From positions 1 to 18,943 of the forward strand of contig CAKKST010000276.1 in NCBI GenBank assembly GCA_919903585.1: a stretch of 18,943 bases of DNA, in the 5' to 3' direction. This stretch comes from Nitrospiria bacterium (GTDB lineage: Bacteria; Nitrospirota; CAKKRA01; 9FT-COMBO-42-15). The notes under the pieces are model-generated. The model saw only the letters and a program-made list of their open reading frames with translations. It was not told where the DNA came from and did not search any database. Of the stretch, positions 1-6,840 are shown one piece after another; the stretch's first letter is position 1, and each line of letters starts with the position of its first letter. Position numbers and translations under genes: made by a program.

Positions 1-2
1 AG

Positions 3-218
3 TTCAGGGAGCTGAATGAGTGGATGGACGGAAGCAGTGTTAGCTACAGGGACAGGATAGAGAGGCACAAGATTCCGAATATCCCAAAATTCACTCCTGT
101 TGTGAAGAGGCTCTTTGGAAAAGAGGCTGTTAATGAGTACCTCCAGCATTTAAAGGACGATTACGAGGATCATATTGTTTTAAGGATTATTAAGAGGTTA
201 ATGGGCTGGAAGATATAG
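3..218 (+). CDS. C-terminal part of an unidentified protein, cut by the window edge
   Basis: The reading frame is already open at base 3 and ends with TAG at 216-218. The in-frame ATG at 24 is probably internal, because codons before it (FRELNEW) read as ordinary protein. The visible 71 residues are rich in Lys, Arg, Asp and Glu, with no haem motif, signal peptide or membrane segment, and end in a basic tail (IIKRLMGWKI). I do not recognise the family. The frame is opposite to the minus-strand block further on, and it is followed by a permease remnant, so this edge may be a region of gene decay. Confidence 0.55.
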   Translation, partial: FRELNEWMDGSSVSYRDRIERHKIPNIPKFTPVVKRLFGKEAVNEYLQHLKDDYEDHIVLRIIKRLMGWKI

Positions 219-244
219 GGGTTTCGCATATTCTCAAAGGTTAA

Positions 245-418
245 GGAAAAGGGGAGATTCTCGCTAACAATATCATGCTGCTTCTGATAACAACTGCCTC
301 TGCCGGCACACTGATTGGCAAAAGGATTGTAAGCAAATTTTCACATAAGGCATTTAAGCTCTATGTGGCAGGGGCGATTATTATAATCGGTATATTCTTA
401 AGTTTAAGAATCATTTAA
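245..418 (+). pseudogene. Remnant of a TauE/SafE-type membrane permease (C-terminal end)
   Basis: A frame open from 245 (after a TAA at 242) to TAA at 416 reads a short hydrophobic protein end: GKGEILANNIMLLLITTASA, then GTLIGKRIV, then a basic turn, then a second hydrophobic helix ending GIFLSLRII. A helix, a small-residue turn with Gly-x-x-x-Gly-Lys-Arg, a basic loop and a final helix is how TauE/SafE sulfite-exporter proteins end. At about 58 codons against roughly 250 for the family, it is a fragment. An ATG at 275 exists but has no close ribosome binding site. A genuine small two-helix membrane protein is the alternative. Confidence 0.4.
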
Positions 419-435
419 ATGTGCGGAGGCTTGCA

Positions 436-1353
436 ATGGCTGCTTCTAACCTTGATGTTGTAACAGGTGCCTTTGGCTACACGGGCAAATACATAGCTGA
501 ACGTCTCCTTTCAATGGGGAGAAAGGTTAGAACCATCACAGGACATCCTGATCGGCCTGATCCCTTTGGCGGCCGTGTGGAGGCATTTCCATTTAACTTT
601 GACAATCCTTCAAAATTGGTAGAAAGCCTGAAAGACGCAGCCACTTTATACAATACCTACTGGATACGCTTTGACCATGAAGGTATTACCTTTGATAAGG
701 CAGTGGAGAATACAAAAATACTTATCAAAGCAGCAGAGGATGCAGGTATCAAAAGGATTGTACATATAAGCATCACCAATCCATCTGAGGATTCATACCT
801 TCCATATTTCAGAGGGAAAGGTATCCTTGAAAAGGCAATCATCAATTCAAGACTATCTTACGCAATAATCAGGCCCACTGTAACATTTGGGCTTGAGGAT
901 ATTTTGATAAATAATATTGTCTGGCTGTTAAGAAAATTCCCTGTATTTGCCATTCCCGGAACAGGTGAGTATAAACTCCAGCCTGTTTTTGCCGGGGATG
1001 TGGCAGATATAGCAGTTAATGCTGGTCAGAAGGATAGCAACTTGATTATTGATGCAGTCGGCCCTGAGATTTATACATTTGAGGAATTAGTTAAACTGAT
1101 TGCTAAAAACATCCACAGCAAGGCAAGAATAGTTTATGCCCCCCGCAGGATGGCGCTCTCTATCTCAAAAATAATCGGTTATGTTGAAAATGATGTATTA
1201 CTCACAAGAGATGAGATAGAGGGGCTGATGGCAAACCTTCTTATTTCTGACAAGCCTGCCACTGGAAAGATACGCTTTTCCGACTGGTTTTCCGAAAACG
1301 CCGACAAAATAGGAACCCGCTACTCCTCAGAACTAAAGAGACATTATAGATAG
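436..1353 (+). CDS. NAD(P)-binding atypical SDR (NDUFA9/NmrA-like)
   Basis: The protein starts with a Rossmann dinucleotide site, VTGAFGYTGKYIAE (Gly-x-x-Gly-x-x-Gly), within the first 25 residues. It continues with the alternating strand/helix pattern of extended short-chain dehydrogenases, including a VHISITNP strand, a YFRGKGILEKAI helix and an IIRPTVTFG segment. These are typical of atypical SDRs related to complex I subunit NDUFA9 and to NmrA-like epimerase folds. The usual catalytic Tyr-x-x-x-Lys is altered (Tyr-Phe-Arg-Gly-Lys), so a redox or quinone-linked role is less sure than nucleotide binding. A GTG at 421 opens the frame, but GGAGG at 425-429 lies six bases before ATG 436, so I choose ATG (305 residues). 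The substrate is unknown. It ends about 40 bases from a convergent gene. Confidence 0.8.
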   Translation: MAASNLDVVTGAFGYTGKYIAERLLSMGRKVRTITGHPDRPDPFGGRVEAFPFNFDNPSKLVESLKDAATLYNTYWIRFDHEGITFDKAVENTKILIKAAEDAGIKRIVHISITNPSEDSYLPYFRGKGILEKAIINSRLSYAIIRPTVTFGLEDILINNIVWLLRKFPVFAIPGTGEYKLQPVFAGDVADIAVNAGQKDSNLIIDAVGPEIYTFEELVKLIAKNIHSKARIVYAPRRMALSISKIIGYVENDVLLTRDEIEGLMANLLISDKPATGKIRFSDWFSENADKIGTRYSSELKRHYR

Positions 1354-1356
1354 AAA

Positions 1357-1380
1357 GTAGTATTTACCGGCAAATACTGA
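1357..1380. repeat. Small GTAG-led inverted repeat between convergent genes
   Basis: GTAG at 1357 is followed by arms AGTATTT (1359-1365) and AAATACT (1372-1378) around ACCGGC. It sits in the 39-base gap between two convergent genes. No T-run follows on either strand, so it is a weak terminator candidate. It could be a decayed member of the GTAG hairpin family seen later. Confidence 0.3.
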
Positions 1381-1392
1381 GACTAAAATTAA

Positions 1393-1779
1393 CTATATAA
1401 ACCGAATATCCTCGGTAGAGTTCTTTAAGACAAAAACCCGTTCTGTATTGCTCCCAGCATCAGATGGAAAGGTAAAGAAGCCTGACCTTTCAGGGGAATA
1501 TCCTGATGTGTATCCTATAAGGGTCTCGCCATCCTTAAAACGGACCTGTATTTTTTTACCAATTCCCATCCTTTCAGTATCCGTCCGTTCTTTATAATTT
1601 CTATTACCCTCAAAGCTCTTAACAAAAAAGATTCCTTTAAGTTTCAGCAGATCAATTTCTGTGGCCGTACCATTGTCCTTATCCCTTACATGGAACAAAT
1701 TTTTATTGGGGAAGAAGTTGTCTGTAAAGCCTTTCATTATTTTTCCATCAATGAAGTGCAGAACAATTCTATTTTGCAT
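1393..1779 (-). CDS. Small hypothetical protein with two copies of an FxDG-type beta repeat
   Basis: This 128-residue soluble protein has no signal peptide. It holds two similar segments: IVLHFIDGKIMKGFT near the start and IQVRFKDGETLIGYT around residue 76. After the second comes an aromatic/Pro stretch (GFFTFPSD) and a hydrophobic strand (RVFVLKN). The pattern hydrophobic-x-Phe-x-Asp-Gly-x-x-hydrophobic-x-Gly-aromatic-Thr resembles small beta-barrel domains found alone or next to PilZ-type domains in delta-type bacteria. I infer an internal duplication but no function. ATG at 1779 has a strong AAAGGAGG seven bases upstream. It is transcribed in the same direction as the tRNAs and purA, but has its own promoter. 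Confidence 0.65.
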   Translation of the reverse strand: MQNRIVLHFIDGKIMKGFTDNFFPNKNLFHVRDKDNGTATEIDLLKLKGIFFVKSFEGNRNYKERTDTERMGIGKKIQVRFKDGETLIGYTSGYSPERSGFFTFPSDAGSNTERVFVLKNSTEDIRFI

Positions 1780-1804
1780 AGACGATCCTCCTTTCTAAGC
1801 AGAA

Positions 1805-1834
1805 ATTATACCATATTACTTATAAATAAGTCCA
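1805..1834 (-). promoter_or_regulatory. Sigma-70 promoter of the small hypothetical gene
   Basis: On the minus strand, TGGACT (1834-1829), an 18-base spacer and TATAAT (1810-1805), preceded by TGG as an extended -10. It lies 26 bases before the ATG at 1779. Confidence 0.5.
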
Positions 1835-1898
1835 GTTTTTTAAGTTGATTAGGTAGTTTGCCAGTGGGACCAGTGGGAATAGAAGAGAATAATTTTAT

Positions 1899-1976
1899 TG
1901 GCGTCCCCAGCGGGATTTGAACCCGCGTTGCCGCCGTGAAAGGGCGATGTCCTGGGCCGGGCTAGACGATGGGGAC
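1899..1976 (-). tRNA. tRNA-Glu (TTC)
   Basis: Reading the minus strand from 1976, the acceptor GTCCCCA pairs with TGGGGAC near the 3' end, and CCA (1901-1899) is encoded. The T arm is GCGGGTTCAAATCCCGC. The anticodon loop CTTTCAC (1942-1936) gives anticodon TTC at 1940-1938. Length 78 with CCA. It lies three bases after tRNA-Lys and is probably cut from the same transcript. Confidence 0.95.
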
Positions 1977-1979
1977 TTT

Positions 1980-2055
1980 TGGTGAGCCGCCTGGGAGTCG
2001 AACCCAGCACACCCGCCTTAAAAGGGCGGTGCTCTACCAACTGAGCTAGCGGCTC
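1980..2055 (-). tRNA. tRNA-Lys (TTT)
   Basis: On the minus strand from 2055: acceptor GAGCCGC pairing with GCGGCTC, D arm TAGCTCAGTTGGTAGAGCA, anticodon stem CCGCC/GGCGG with loop CTTTTAA (2024-2018) and anticodon TTT at 2022-2020, T arm CTGGGTTCGACTCCCAG, encoded CCA at 1982-1980. First of a two-tRNA unit. Confidence 0.95.
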
Positions 2056-2072
2056 ATAAAAAAGAACTGTTA

Positions 2073-2101
2073 TTTATAACAGAGTTGTTAAATTATGTCA
2101 A
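2073..2101 (-). promoter_or_regulatory. Promoter of the tRNA-Lys/tRNA-Glu unit, overlapped by a palindrome
   Basis: On the minus strand, TTGACA (2101-2096), a 17-base spacer and TATAAA (2078-2073) with TGT in front of it (extended -10). This is close to consensus and about 18 bases before the mature tRNA-Lys end. A perfect 16-base palindrome, CTGTTATTTATAACAG (2067-2082), covers the -10. Confidence 0.7.
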
Positions 2102-2110
2102 GAACGGACA

Positions 2111-3442
2111 TTACTTGGAAACCCCGGCCTTTGACCGGGAGGCCTCATGACTCCTCTTAAAGGGATTGTTTATTATAATTGTTTCTGACCGCTTTTGTCC
2201 AGTGGAAACCATGTCTGCCTTAACACCTGCTAATTCAGAGAGCCGCTTAAGATACTGTTTCGCCTTTTCAGGGAACAACTCATAATCTGTTATGCCTGAT
2301 GTATCCTCGTTCCATCCCTCCATTACATCATAAACAGGCTCGCACTCTTCAAGTATATTAAGCTCTGACGGCATTTCCGCAAAGATCCTGCCTTTGTATT
2401 TGTATCCAGTGCATATCTTAATCTCCTTATACGCATCAAGGACATCCAGCTTTGTAATTACAATCCCTGACAGGCCGTTTATCCTCACTGCATATTTCAC
2501 AACAACTGCGTCAAACCAGCCGCATCTCCTCGGCCTCCCGGTAGTGGCTCCGTACTCCTTGCCGCGTTCCCTCATTAATTCTCCATCCTTATCCGTCAGC
2601 TCTGTTGGAAATGGGCCGCTTCCAACTCTCGTTGTATATGCCTTTACAATTCCTACTACCTCATCTATCTTTGTAGGGCCGATACCTGCGCCTGTGCATG
2701 CGCCTCCTGCAGTTGCATTTGATGAGGTAACATAGGGGTATGTCCCATGGTCTACATCAAGCAATGTGCCCTGCGCGCCTTCAAAGAGTATGTTCTTGCC
2801 TTCATCCGCTGCCCTGTTTATAATAAGCGATGTATCTGTAATATAGTCCTTTAATATCCGGGCATAGTCCATGTATTTGTCATAGATATCTTTAAAGCCA
2901 AGCGGCTCTATTTTGTAAAGCCCTTTTAAAAGAGCGTTTGTCTCCTCAAGATTCGCTTTGAGTTTCTCTGAAAAAAGCTCAGGGTGTAAGAGGTCAGCCA
3001 TGCGTATGCCGATCCTTGCCATCTTGTCAACATAGGCAGGCCCGATCCCCCTGCCTGTTGTCCCGATTCTCCTTGTGCCCTTTACCCTTTCACTCTCCTT
3101 ATCAATTGCCCTGTGATATGGCATGATAAGATGCGCAGCCTTGCTGATAAAGAGATTGTTGTCAACCTTTACACCCTTTGCCCTCAGGCCGTCTATCTCC
3201 TCTATCAGGGCCTCGGGATCAATTACCATGCCATTGCCAATAATACATATCTTATCAGGATGGAGGATGCCTGAAGGTATCAGATGAAGGATATACTCCT
3301 TATCCTCTATTACCACGGTGTGGCCTGCATTATGGCCGCCCTGATAACGCACCACCATATCAGCATCCATAGTAAGGATGTCCACTATCTTTCCCTTGCC
3401 TTCGTCTCCCCACTGTGCGCCTACAATAATAACATTCGCCAT
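2111..3442 (-). CDS. purA: Adenylosuccinate synthetase
   Basis: PurA joins IMP and aspartate using GTP to make adenylosuccinate, the first committed step from IMP to AMP, in the cytoplasm. All family blocks are present: GAQWGDEGKGK at residues 8-18 with catalytic Asp13, GGHNAGH with His41, GTTGRGIGPAY, EGAQGTLLDVDHGTYPY, GPFPTE, TTGRPRRCGWFD and TKLD. The length, 443 residues, is normal; the last 15 or so (KRSHEASRSKAGVSK) are an unneeded basic tail. A TTG at 3463 also opens the frame but lies inside a hairpin, while ATG 3442 has GGAG seven bases upstream and begins directly at the family's start, so I choose 3442. It has its own promoter and a 5' hairpin (see those entries). Confidence 0.97.
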   Translation of the reverse strand: MANVIIVGAQWGDEGKGKIVDILTMDADMVVRYQGGHNAGHTVVIEDKEYILHLIPSGILHPDKICIIGNGMVIDPEALIEEIDGLRAKGVKVDNNLFISKAAHLIMPYHRAIDKESERVKGTRRIGTTGRGIGPAYVDKMARIGIRMADLLHPELFSEKLKANLEETNALLKGLYKIEPLGFKDIYDKYMDYARILKDYITDTSLIINRAADEGKNILFEGAQGTLLDVDHGTYPYVTSSNATAGGACTGAGIGPTKIDEVVGIVKAYTTRVGSGPFPTELTDKDGELMRERGKEYGATTGRPRRCGWFDAVVVKYAVRINGLSGIVITKLDVLDAYKEIKICTGYKYKGRIFAEMPSELNILEECEPVYDVMEGWNEDTSGITDYELFPEKAKQYLKRLSELAGVKADMVSTGQKRSETIIINNPFKRSHEASRSKAGVSK

Positions 3443-3462
3443 AGATTGCTCCTTTGGACACA

Positions 3463-3493
3463 AAAAAATCGGGTGATTATCACCCGATTTTTT
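3463..3493 (-). terminator. 15-bp perfect hairpin with T-run, between the upstream gene and purA
   Basis: Arms 3463-3477 and 3479-3493 are perfect complements: an A6 flank, TCGGGTGAT, one central base, ATCACCCGA and T6. It has the GC core and T-run of an intrinsic terminator in either direction. It lies after the gene ending at 3539 and also 20 bases before purA, downstream of the purA -10, so it would also form at the 5' end of purA mRNA. Confidence 0.75.
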
Positions 3494-3497
3494 ACCA

Positions 3498-3527
3498 ATT
3501 CTATTACCTATCTTATCCTGTTGTCAA
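3498..3527 (-). promoter_or_regulatory. Sigma-70 promoter of purA
   Basis: On the minus strand, TTGACA (3527-3522), an 18-base spacer and TAGAAT (3503-3498). The expected start is near 3491, at the outer edge of the hairpin that precedes purA. Confidence 0.6.
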
Positions 3528-3538
3528 GAAAAATCCCT

Positions 3539-4192
3539 TTAATAGGGGCTCATGCTCTTATAATCCTTTGGCGGAAGAAAGAGGGGCTGCTCAATATCTG
3601 CCTTCCTGATGTTTTTATATGCTATAGAGGTCTTTATGCCGAGATAGGAAATATTTTCCGACTTCACAATCAGATCATTCAGTTCCTTTGCCACCCAGAC
3701 TGTGCTATGTGTCACCCTGCCCACCATTGTTATCTTTATCTCGTAAATAGCGCACTTATACCCCTCATAATCCTCTTCCCCTATTTTTTTCTTTTCTACA
3801 GTCTTTACTGGTTTTTTTCCGGATTGATCCTTTTTTGCATCTTTGGTCTTTTTATTTTCATCAACAGTATCTTCCATTTTCAGGGCATCTTTTATCATGT
3901 CCTCTTCCTTTGTCAGATCCTGAAGGATGTACACCTTTAGGGCATCATATACAACATATTTCTTTTTGGTATCATAATTCAGTATCTCAATTACCTTGCC
4001 CTCTTTCGTCTCTTCTTCATAGCGGATATTCTTGCCATCGTAGAAATATTTTCTAATGGTTTTTATCTCTTTCCCCGCAGGGTCATTAGTTATGGTCTCC
4101 ACATCACTGATAATTCCGGCATGGGCAGAAAACGGCATTGCAAACAGAGAAAAGAGCAGAAAAAATGGTAAAACAAATCCTTTAAATCTCAT
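3539..4192 (-). CDS. Exported DUF4412-like protein of unknown function
   Basis: This 217-residue protein has a clear signal peptide (MRFKGFVLPFFLLFSLF, cleavage after AHA near residue 25). Next comes a beta-rich part with YFYDGKNIRYEEETKEG and a NYDTKKKYVVYDALKVYIL segment. A very Lys-rich linker (about 110-135) separates this from a second beta part (YEGYKCAIYEIKI, THSTVWVAKELNDLIVKSE). A short secreted protein asking 'is the residue bound, what does it change' in paired beta sheets is typical of DUF4412/LolA-like proteins; the assignment is by pattern only. It starts six bases after the ResB-like gene stops, so the two are an operon and a role in envelope or cytochrome assembly is plausible but not shown. 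A hairpin terminator follows. Confidence 0.6.
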   Translation of the reverse strand: MRFKGFVLPFFLLFSLFAMPFSAHAGIISDVETITNDPAGKEIKTIRKYFYDGKNIRYEEETKEGKVIEILNYDTKKKYVVYDALKVYILQDLTKEEDMIKDALKMEDTVDENKKTKDAKKDQSGKKPVKTVEKKKIGEEDYEGYKCAIYEIKITMVGRVTHSTVWVAKELNDLIVKSENISYLGIKTSIAYKNIRKADIEQPLFLPPKDYKSMSPY

Positions 4193-4198
4193 ATCTTC

Positions 4199-5257
4199 TT
4201 AAACCTCCCTGTATTTATATTTTTTTAAGGTAAAATAGATTAATGATGAGGATAAAAAAATCAGAGAGCCTGCAAGCGCTATAAAGGCGCCCTCATCCTT
4301 CTGGACATCAAGTATAACATATTTTTTGGCTGGAAAACCAACTAAAAATACCCTTGTCTTTGTGCCGCTGAAGGGCTCCCTTTTGAAATCCCTGTAAAAG
4401 GCCCAGCTTTTGGATACTAACTTATCATCCTTATATAAAAGGAGTTCAACCGCAGGATTATTGAATTGCGGGCTTCTTGAATAGGCCTCGCCATCAGAGG
4501 TTGTATCAAAATCAGGGAATAATCTTCCTATTTGCAAAGAATATCCTGTCTCCGGGAGGGCTATCCTCTCGTCAAAACCAAGTGAGTATATCTTGCCTTC
4601 TTTTTCTCCGCCAATCAAAAGATTCGCACCGGACACGGCCTCGCCTGAATCTACCTGATAAAGATATGCGCCCTTATGTGAAAGTGGATGGTTAACCATT
4701 ACGGCTTTATTTAATACATCCCTTCCATCTTCTATTACAGTCAGCTTGCTCTCAAAGTCTTTAGGATAACCATTGGGATAATATTCAACCTTCAGGTCAT
4801 CAAGCCTGATGTAATAGTCCATATAAGGAACTTTAAGAGGGACGCCCTGATATGCAATATTCCCCTTTGACTTAAATCCGGTTGTGCTGCTTATTAAATG
4901 TCCGGCCAACACAATAAGAAAACCAAGATGCATTGCATAGGAGGTCAGTTCTATCCATAGCCTCTTTCTCAACCGCTTTCTGAGGGCAAAAAGCGATAGC
5001 GCCCTGTCTGTATTGCAAAGGACTGTATTTATGCCGAGAAGGAATGTAATTAATATTAGGGCAAAGAGCCACCAGCTTGCCTTAATATTTGTTAGTCCAT
5101 AGGCATATAACCATTTAAATAAGACCTCCTGATTTATCCCATCAAGCAGAGGATTCCCCTGCATGATAAATGAACCTATTAGAGCCACAAACACAAAGAC
5201 AAGAATAAGATAGATGCCTAATCTTAATGAGATAAGGAGATACCAGAGATTCTTCAT
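4199..5257 (-). CDS. ResB/Ccs1-like cytochrome c biogenesis protein
   Basis: ResB (Ccs1) works with ResC/CcsA in system II to carry haem across the membrane and attach it to apocytochromes. This protein has three N-terminal membrane helices (about residues 8-30, 61-80 and 104-126, the third carrying His in YAMHLGF and AGHLIS). A large extracytoplasmic beta-rich loop follows (about 127-320, with YYIRLDDLKVEYYPNGYPKD and GAYLYQVDSG), then a last helix (about 325-345). This is the ResB plan in a compact 352-residue form. No ccsA/resC partner is next to it. The start ATG overlaps the TAA of a short coding remnant upstream and has no close SD, so translation may be coupled. A DUF4412-like gene follows six bases later. 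Confidence 0.85.
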   Translation of the reverse strand: MKNLWYLLISLRLGIYLILVFVFVALIGSFIMQGNPLLDGINQEVLFKWLYAYGLTNIKASWWLFALILITFLLGINTVLCNTDRALSLFALRKRLRKRLWIELTSYAMHLGFLIVLAGHLISSTTGFKSKGNIAYQGVPLKVPYMDYYIRLDDLKVEYYPNGYPKDFESKLTVIEDGRDVLNKAVMVNHPLSHKGAYLYQVDSGEAVSGANLLIGGEKEGKIYSLGFDERIALPETGYSLQIGRLFPDFDTTSDGEAYSRSPQFNNPAVELLLYKDDKLVSKSWAFYRDFKREPFSGTKTRVFLVGFPAKKYVILDVQKDEGAFIALAGSLIFLSSSLIYFTLKKYKYREV

Positions 5258-5355
5258 TATTTCTTATAATACCCCTTTTCAAGATATTCTTTCAGGGCAG
5301 CAGCGTTTAACCCTCCAACTATTTCAGTTTCGTACTTAGAATAATCAAAAAAGAC
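5257..5355 (-). pseudogene. 32-codon coding remnant coupled to the ResB-like gene
   Basis: On the minus strand a frame open from 5355 reads VFFDYSKYETEIVGGLNAAA followed by LKEYLEKGYYKK, then TAA whose last A is the A of the ResB ATG. The residue pattern (aromatic strand, Gly-Gly turn, amphipathic helix, KGYYKK end) looks like a true protein C-terminus, perhaps thioredoxin-like. It has no ATG, GTG or TTG start after the TAA at 5358, so it is a truncated gene end kept as the leader of the ResB-like gene. The family is not certain. Confidence 0.4.
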
Positions 5356-5366
5356 TTAACAGTCAA
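5338..5366 (-). promoter_or_regulatory. Likely sigma-70 promoter of the ResB operon
   Basis: On the minus strand, TTGACT (5366-5361), a 17-base spacer and TATTCT (5343-5338). The expected start is near 5331, giving a leader of about 75 bases that contains most of the coding remnant. Confidence 0.45.
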
Positions 5367-5429
5367 TAAGTATTAGCAGATGTTTCACAGCCTGTTGAAA
5401 AAGCCCTGATAATGATAAAGACACACCTT

Positions 5430-5445
5430 GTTACCAGACAGTTAC
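5430..5445 (+). promoter_or_regulatory. GTTAC-N6-GTTAC motif, copy 1
   Basis: GTTACCAGACAGTTAC: two GTTAC units 11 bp apart, followed by AATTTT. It lies in the divergent region between the ResB gene and the TPR operon, 28 bp before the plus-strand -35. The same motif occurs at 14448 and, with one change in the first unit, at 17538. Confidence 0.5.
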
Positions 5446-5473
5446 AATTTTGCATTACCGATAGAAGCTTGCC

Positions 5474-5503
5474 TTGACAGGGAGGGGGTATTTCGGGTAT
5501 ATG
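5474..5503 (+). promoter_or_regulatory. Possible sigma-70 promoter of the TPR/TonB operon
   Basis: TTGACA (5474-5479), an 18-base spacer and TATATG (5498-5503). The -10 is weak, as expected for an activated promoter. The gene starts at 5526 with only a poor GGGG ribosome binding site. Confidence 0.4.
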
Positions 5504-5525
5504 TATTATATATGGGGTTTGAGTA

Positions 5526-6797
5526 ATGGGGGTATTTTCAGCAGCAAATAAGGGTCTCCTTTCTGTTATTGTTTCCCTAACTCTTGCGATAGTAATAAGT
5601 GCAAATGCCTATGGAAAATCCTTAAGCCCTGAAGAGAAACTCTATACCGTCGGGATTGGCGCCTATGAAGACAGGCTGTGGGATGCTGCTATACTGGCAT
5701 TTAACAGATTCCTTGCTGAATATCCGCAAAGCGATAAGGCAGAAGAGGCAATGCACCTTCTTGGTGTTTCCTATTTTCAGGCAAAGGACTACCAGCAGGC
5801 AGAAAAGGCGCTAAAAGAATTTCTTGAAAAATATCCCAAGGGCACAAGGACACAACTGGTTCTTATAAAACTTGGCGATACTCATCTAAAATTAGATAAT
5901 AAAAAAGAGGCAATTGATATATTCCAGCGCCTTTCATCATTAAAGGAGATAGACAAGAATGCAGATGCGGCAATATTTGCCCTTGCAGAGACATATATAA
6001 AACAGGGGATGTATAAAGAGGCTGCTGAAGAGCTCATAAGGTTTTCCGAGAGATTCCCTGAGAGTAAATTTAAAAACGAATCCTATTACTGGGCAGGGGA
6101 GGCGTTATTTAATTTAGAGAGATATAGAGAGGCAAAGGGATACTACAAAAAATTCTTTGAATCCTCTTCAGGGCATGCATTATCAGATGACGCATTGAAC
6201 GGGATTGCATGGTGTGAATACAGAAGCAATGATCTAAAGTCAGCCCTTTTTACTTTCAACAAGCTTGCGTCTCTTTATCCAAGGAGTGAACTGGTCCCTG
6301 CGGCGCTTTACAGGAGCGGGAATATTTATCTTAGATTCTCCAAAAATAATGACGCCATAAAGACATTTCAAAGATTAGTTGCTGGCTATCCCAACGAAAG
6401 AATAGCTATTGATGCGCACCTTGAGCTGGGGAAATTATACTATCAGAGAAAGGAATACGCAAAGGCCATTCCCCATCTGGAAAAGGCAGAGGCCTCTGAG
6501 GTTATGGAGATGAAGACAGAGGCGAGCTATTGGCTGGGGGAATCAGAGGCAGCAAAGGAGAATTATAAGGGCGCTATAAGCGCCTTTGAGAAGATAGTCG
6601 GCTACGGGATTCAGGATGCTTCATGGCTGCCGCTTGTCTATGTTAAGATTGGGGTGAATAAAGAGAGGCTGAAGATGACGGATGATGCCTTATCAGCATA
6701 TCAAAAGGCTCTGGAGATAGTTAATGACGGTGAATTAAAATCCTTTGCAGAGGAGAGGGTAAGGATATTAAAGGCAAAGGGAGCAAGTAAGAATTGA
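5526..6797 (+). CDS. Exported tetratricopeptide-repeat protein (CpoB/BamD-like repeats)
   Basis: This 423-residue protein begins with a hydrophobic export signal (about residues 10-28, cleavage likely near ANAYG). From about residue 35 it is a run of TPR helical hairpins, each of the AFNRFLAEYPQSDKAEEAMHL type: hydrophobic helix, Tyr-Pro-x-Ser turn, then an acidic/Ala-rich helix and GxxYF. I see about nine repeats. This form (TPR_6) is typical of periplasmic scaffold proteins such as CpoB/YbgF and BamD. It probably binds partner proteins in the periplasm; which ones is unknown. It is the first gene of an operon with a larger TPR protein (43 bases later) and a TonB-like protein, so a scaffold around an energised envelope complex is a fair inference. 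Confidence 0.85.
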   Translation: MGVFSAANKGLLSVIVSLTLAIVISANAYGKSLSPEEKLYTVGIGAYEDRLWDAAILAFNRFLAEYPQSDKAEEAMHLLGVSYFQAKDYQQAEKALKEFLEKYPKGTRTQLVLIKLGDTHLKLDNKKEAIDIFQRLSSLKEIDKNADAAIFALAETYIKQGMYKEAAEELIRFSERFPESKFKNESYYWAGEALFNLERYREAKGYYKKFFESSSGHALSDDALNGIAWCEYRSNDLKSALFTFNKLASLYPRSELVPAALYRSGNIYLRFSKNNDAIKTFQRLVAGYPNERIAIDAHLELGKLYYQRKEYAKAIPHLEKAEASEVMEMKTEASYWLGESEAAKENYKGAISAFEKIVGYGIQDASWLPLVYVKIGVNKERLKMTDDALSAYQKALEIVNDGELKSFAEERVRILKAKGASKN

Positions 6798-6840
6798 AAA
6801 TTGCAAATTGTAAATTGAAAATTTCAAAGTAAGGTTTCAA

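Noticed and set aside
1849..2040. 63-codon minus-strand frame
   Set aside because: It lies over the two tRNA genes; the apparent protein is translated tRNA sequence.
3442..3463. TTG start giving PurA seven more residues
   Set aside because: The TTG is inside the hairpin and upstream of the SD that fits ATG 3442; PurA proteins begin at MANV-like sequence.
3284..3940. 218-codon plus-strand frame across purA and the DUF4412-like gene
   Set aside because: It lies opposite two well-supported genes, reads as Ile/Leu/Phe/Cys-rich shadow sequence and crosses the purA promoter and hairpin.
5381..5410. Sequence CAGCCTGTTGAAAAAGCCC, considered as an insertion-sequence end
   Set aside because: It recalls IS-like ends, but no partner end, transposase or target duplication is visible here.
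6795..6832. Short AAATTG repeats between the two TPR genes
   Set aside because: AT-rich simple repeats without a clear unit length or hairpin; no function supported.
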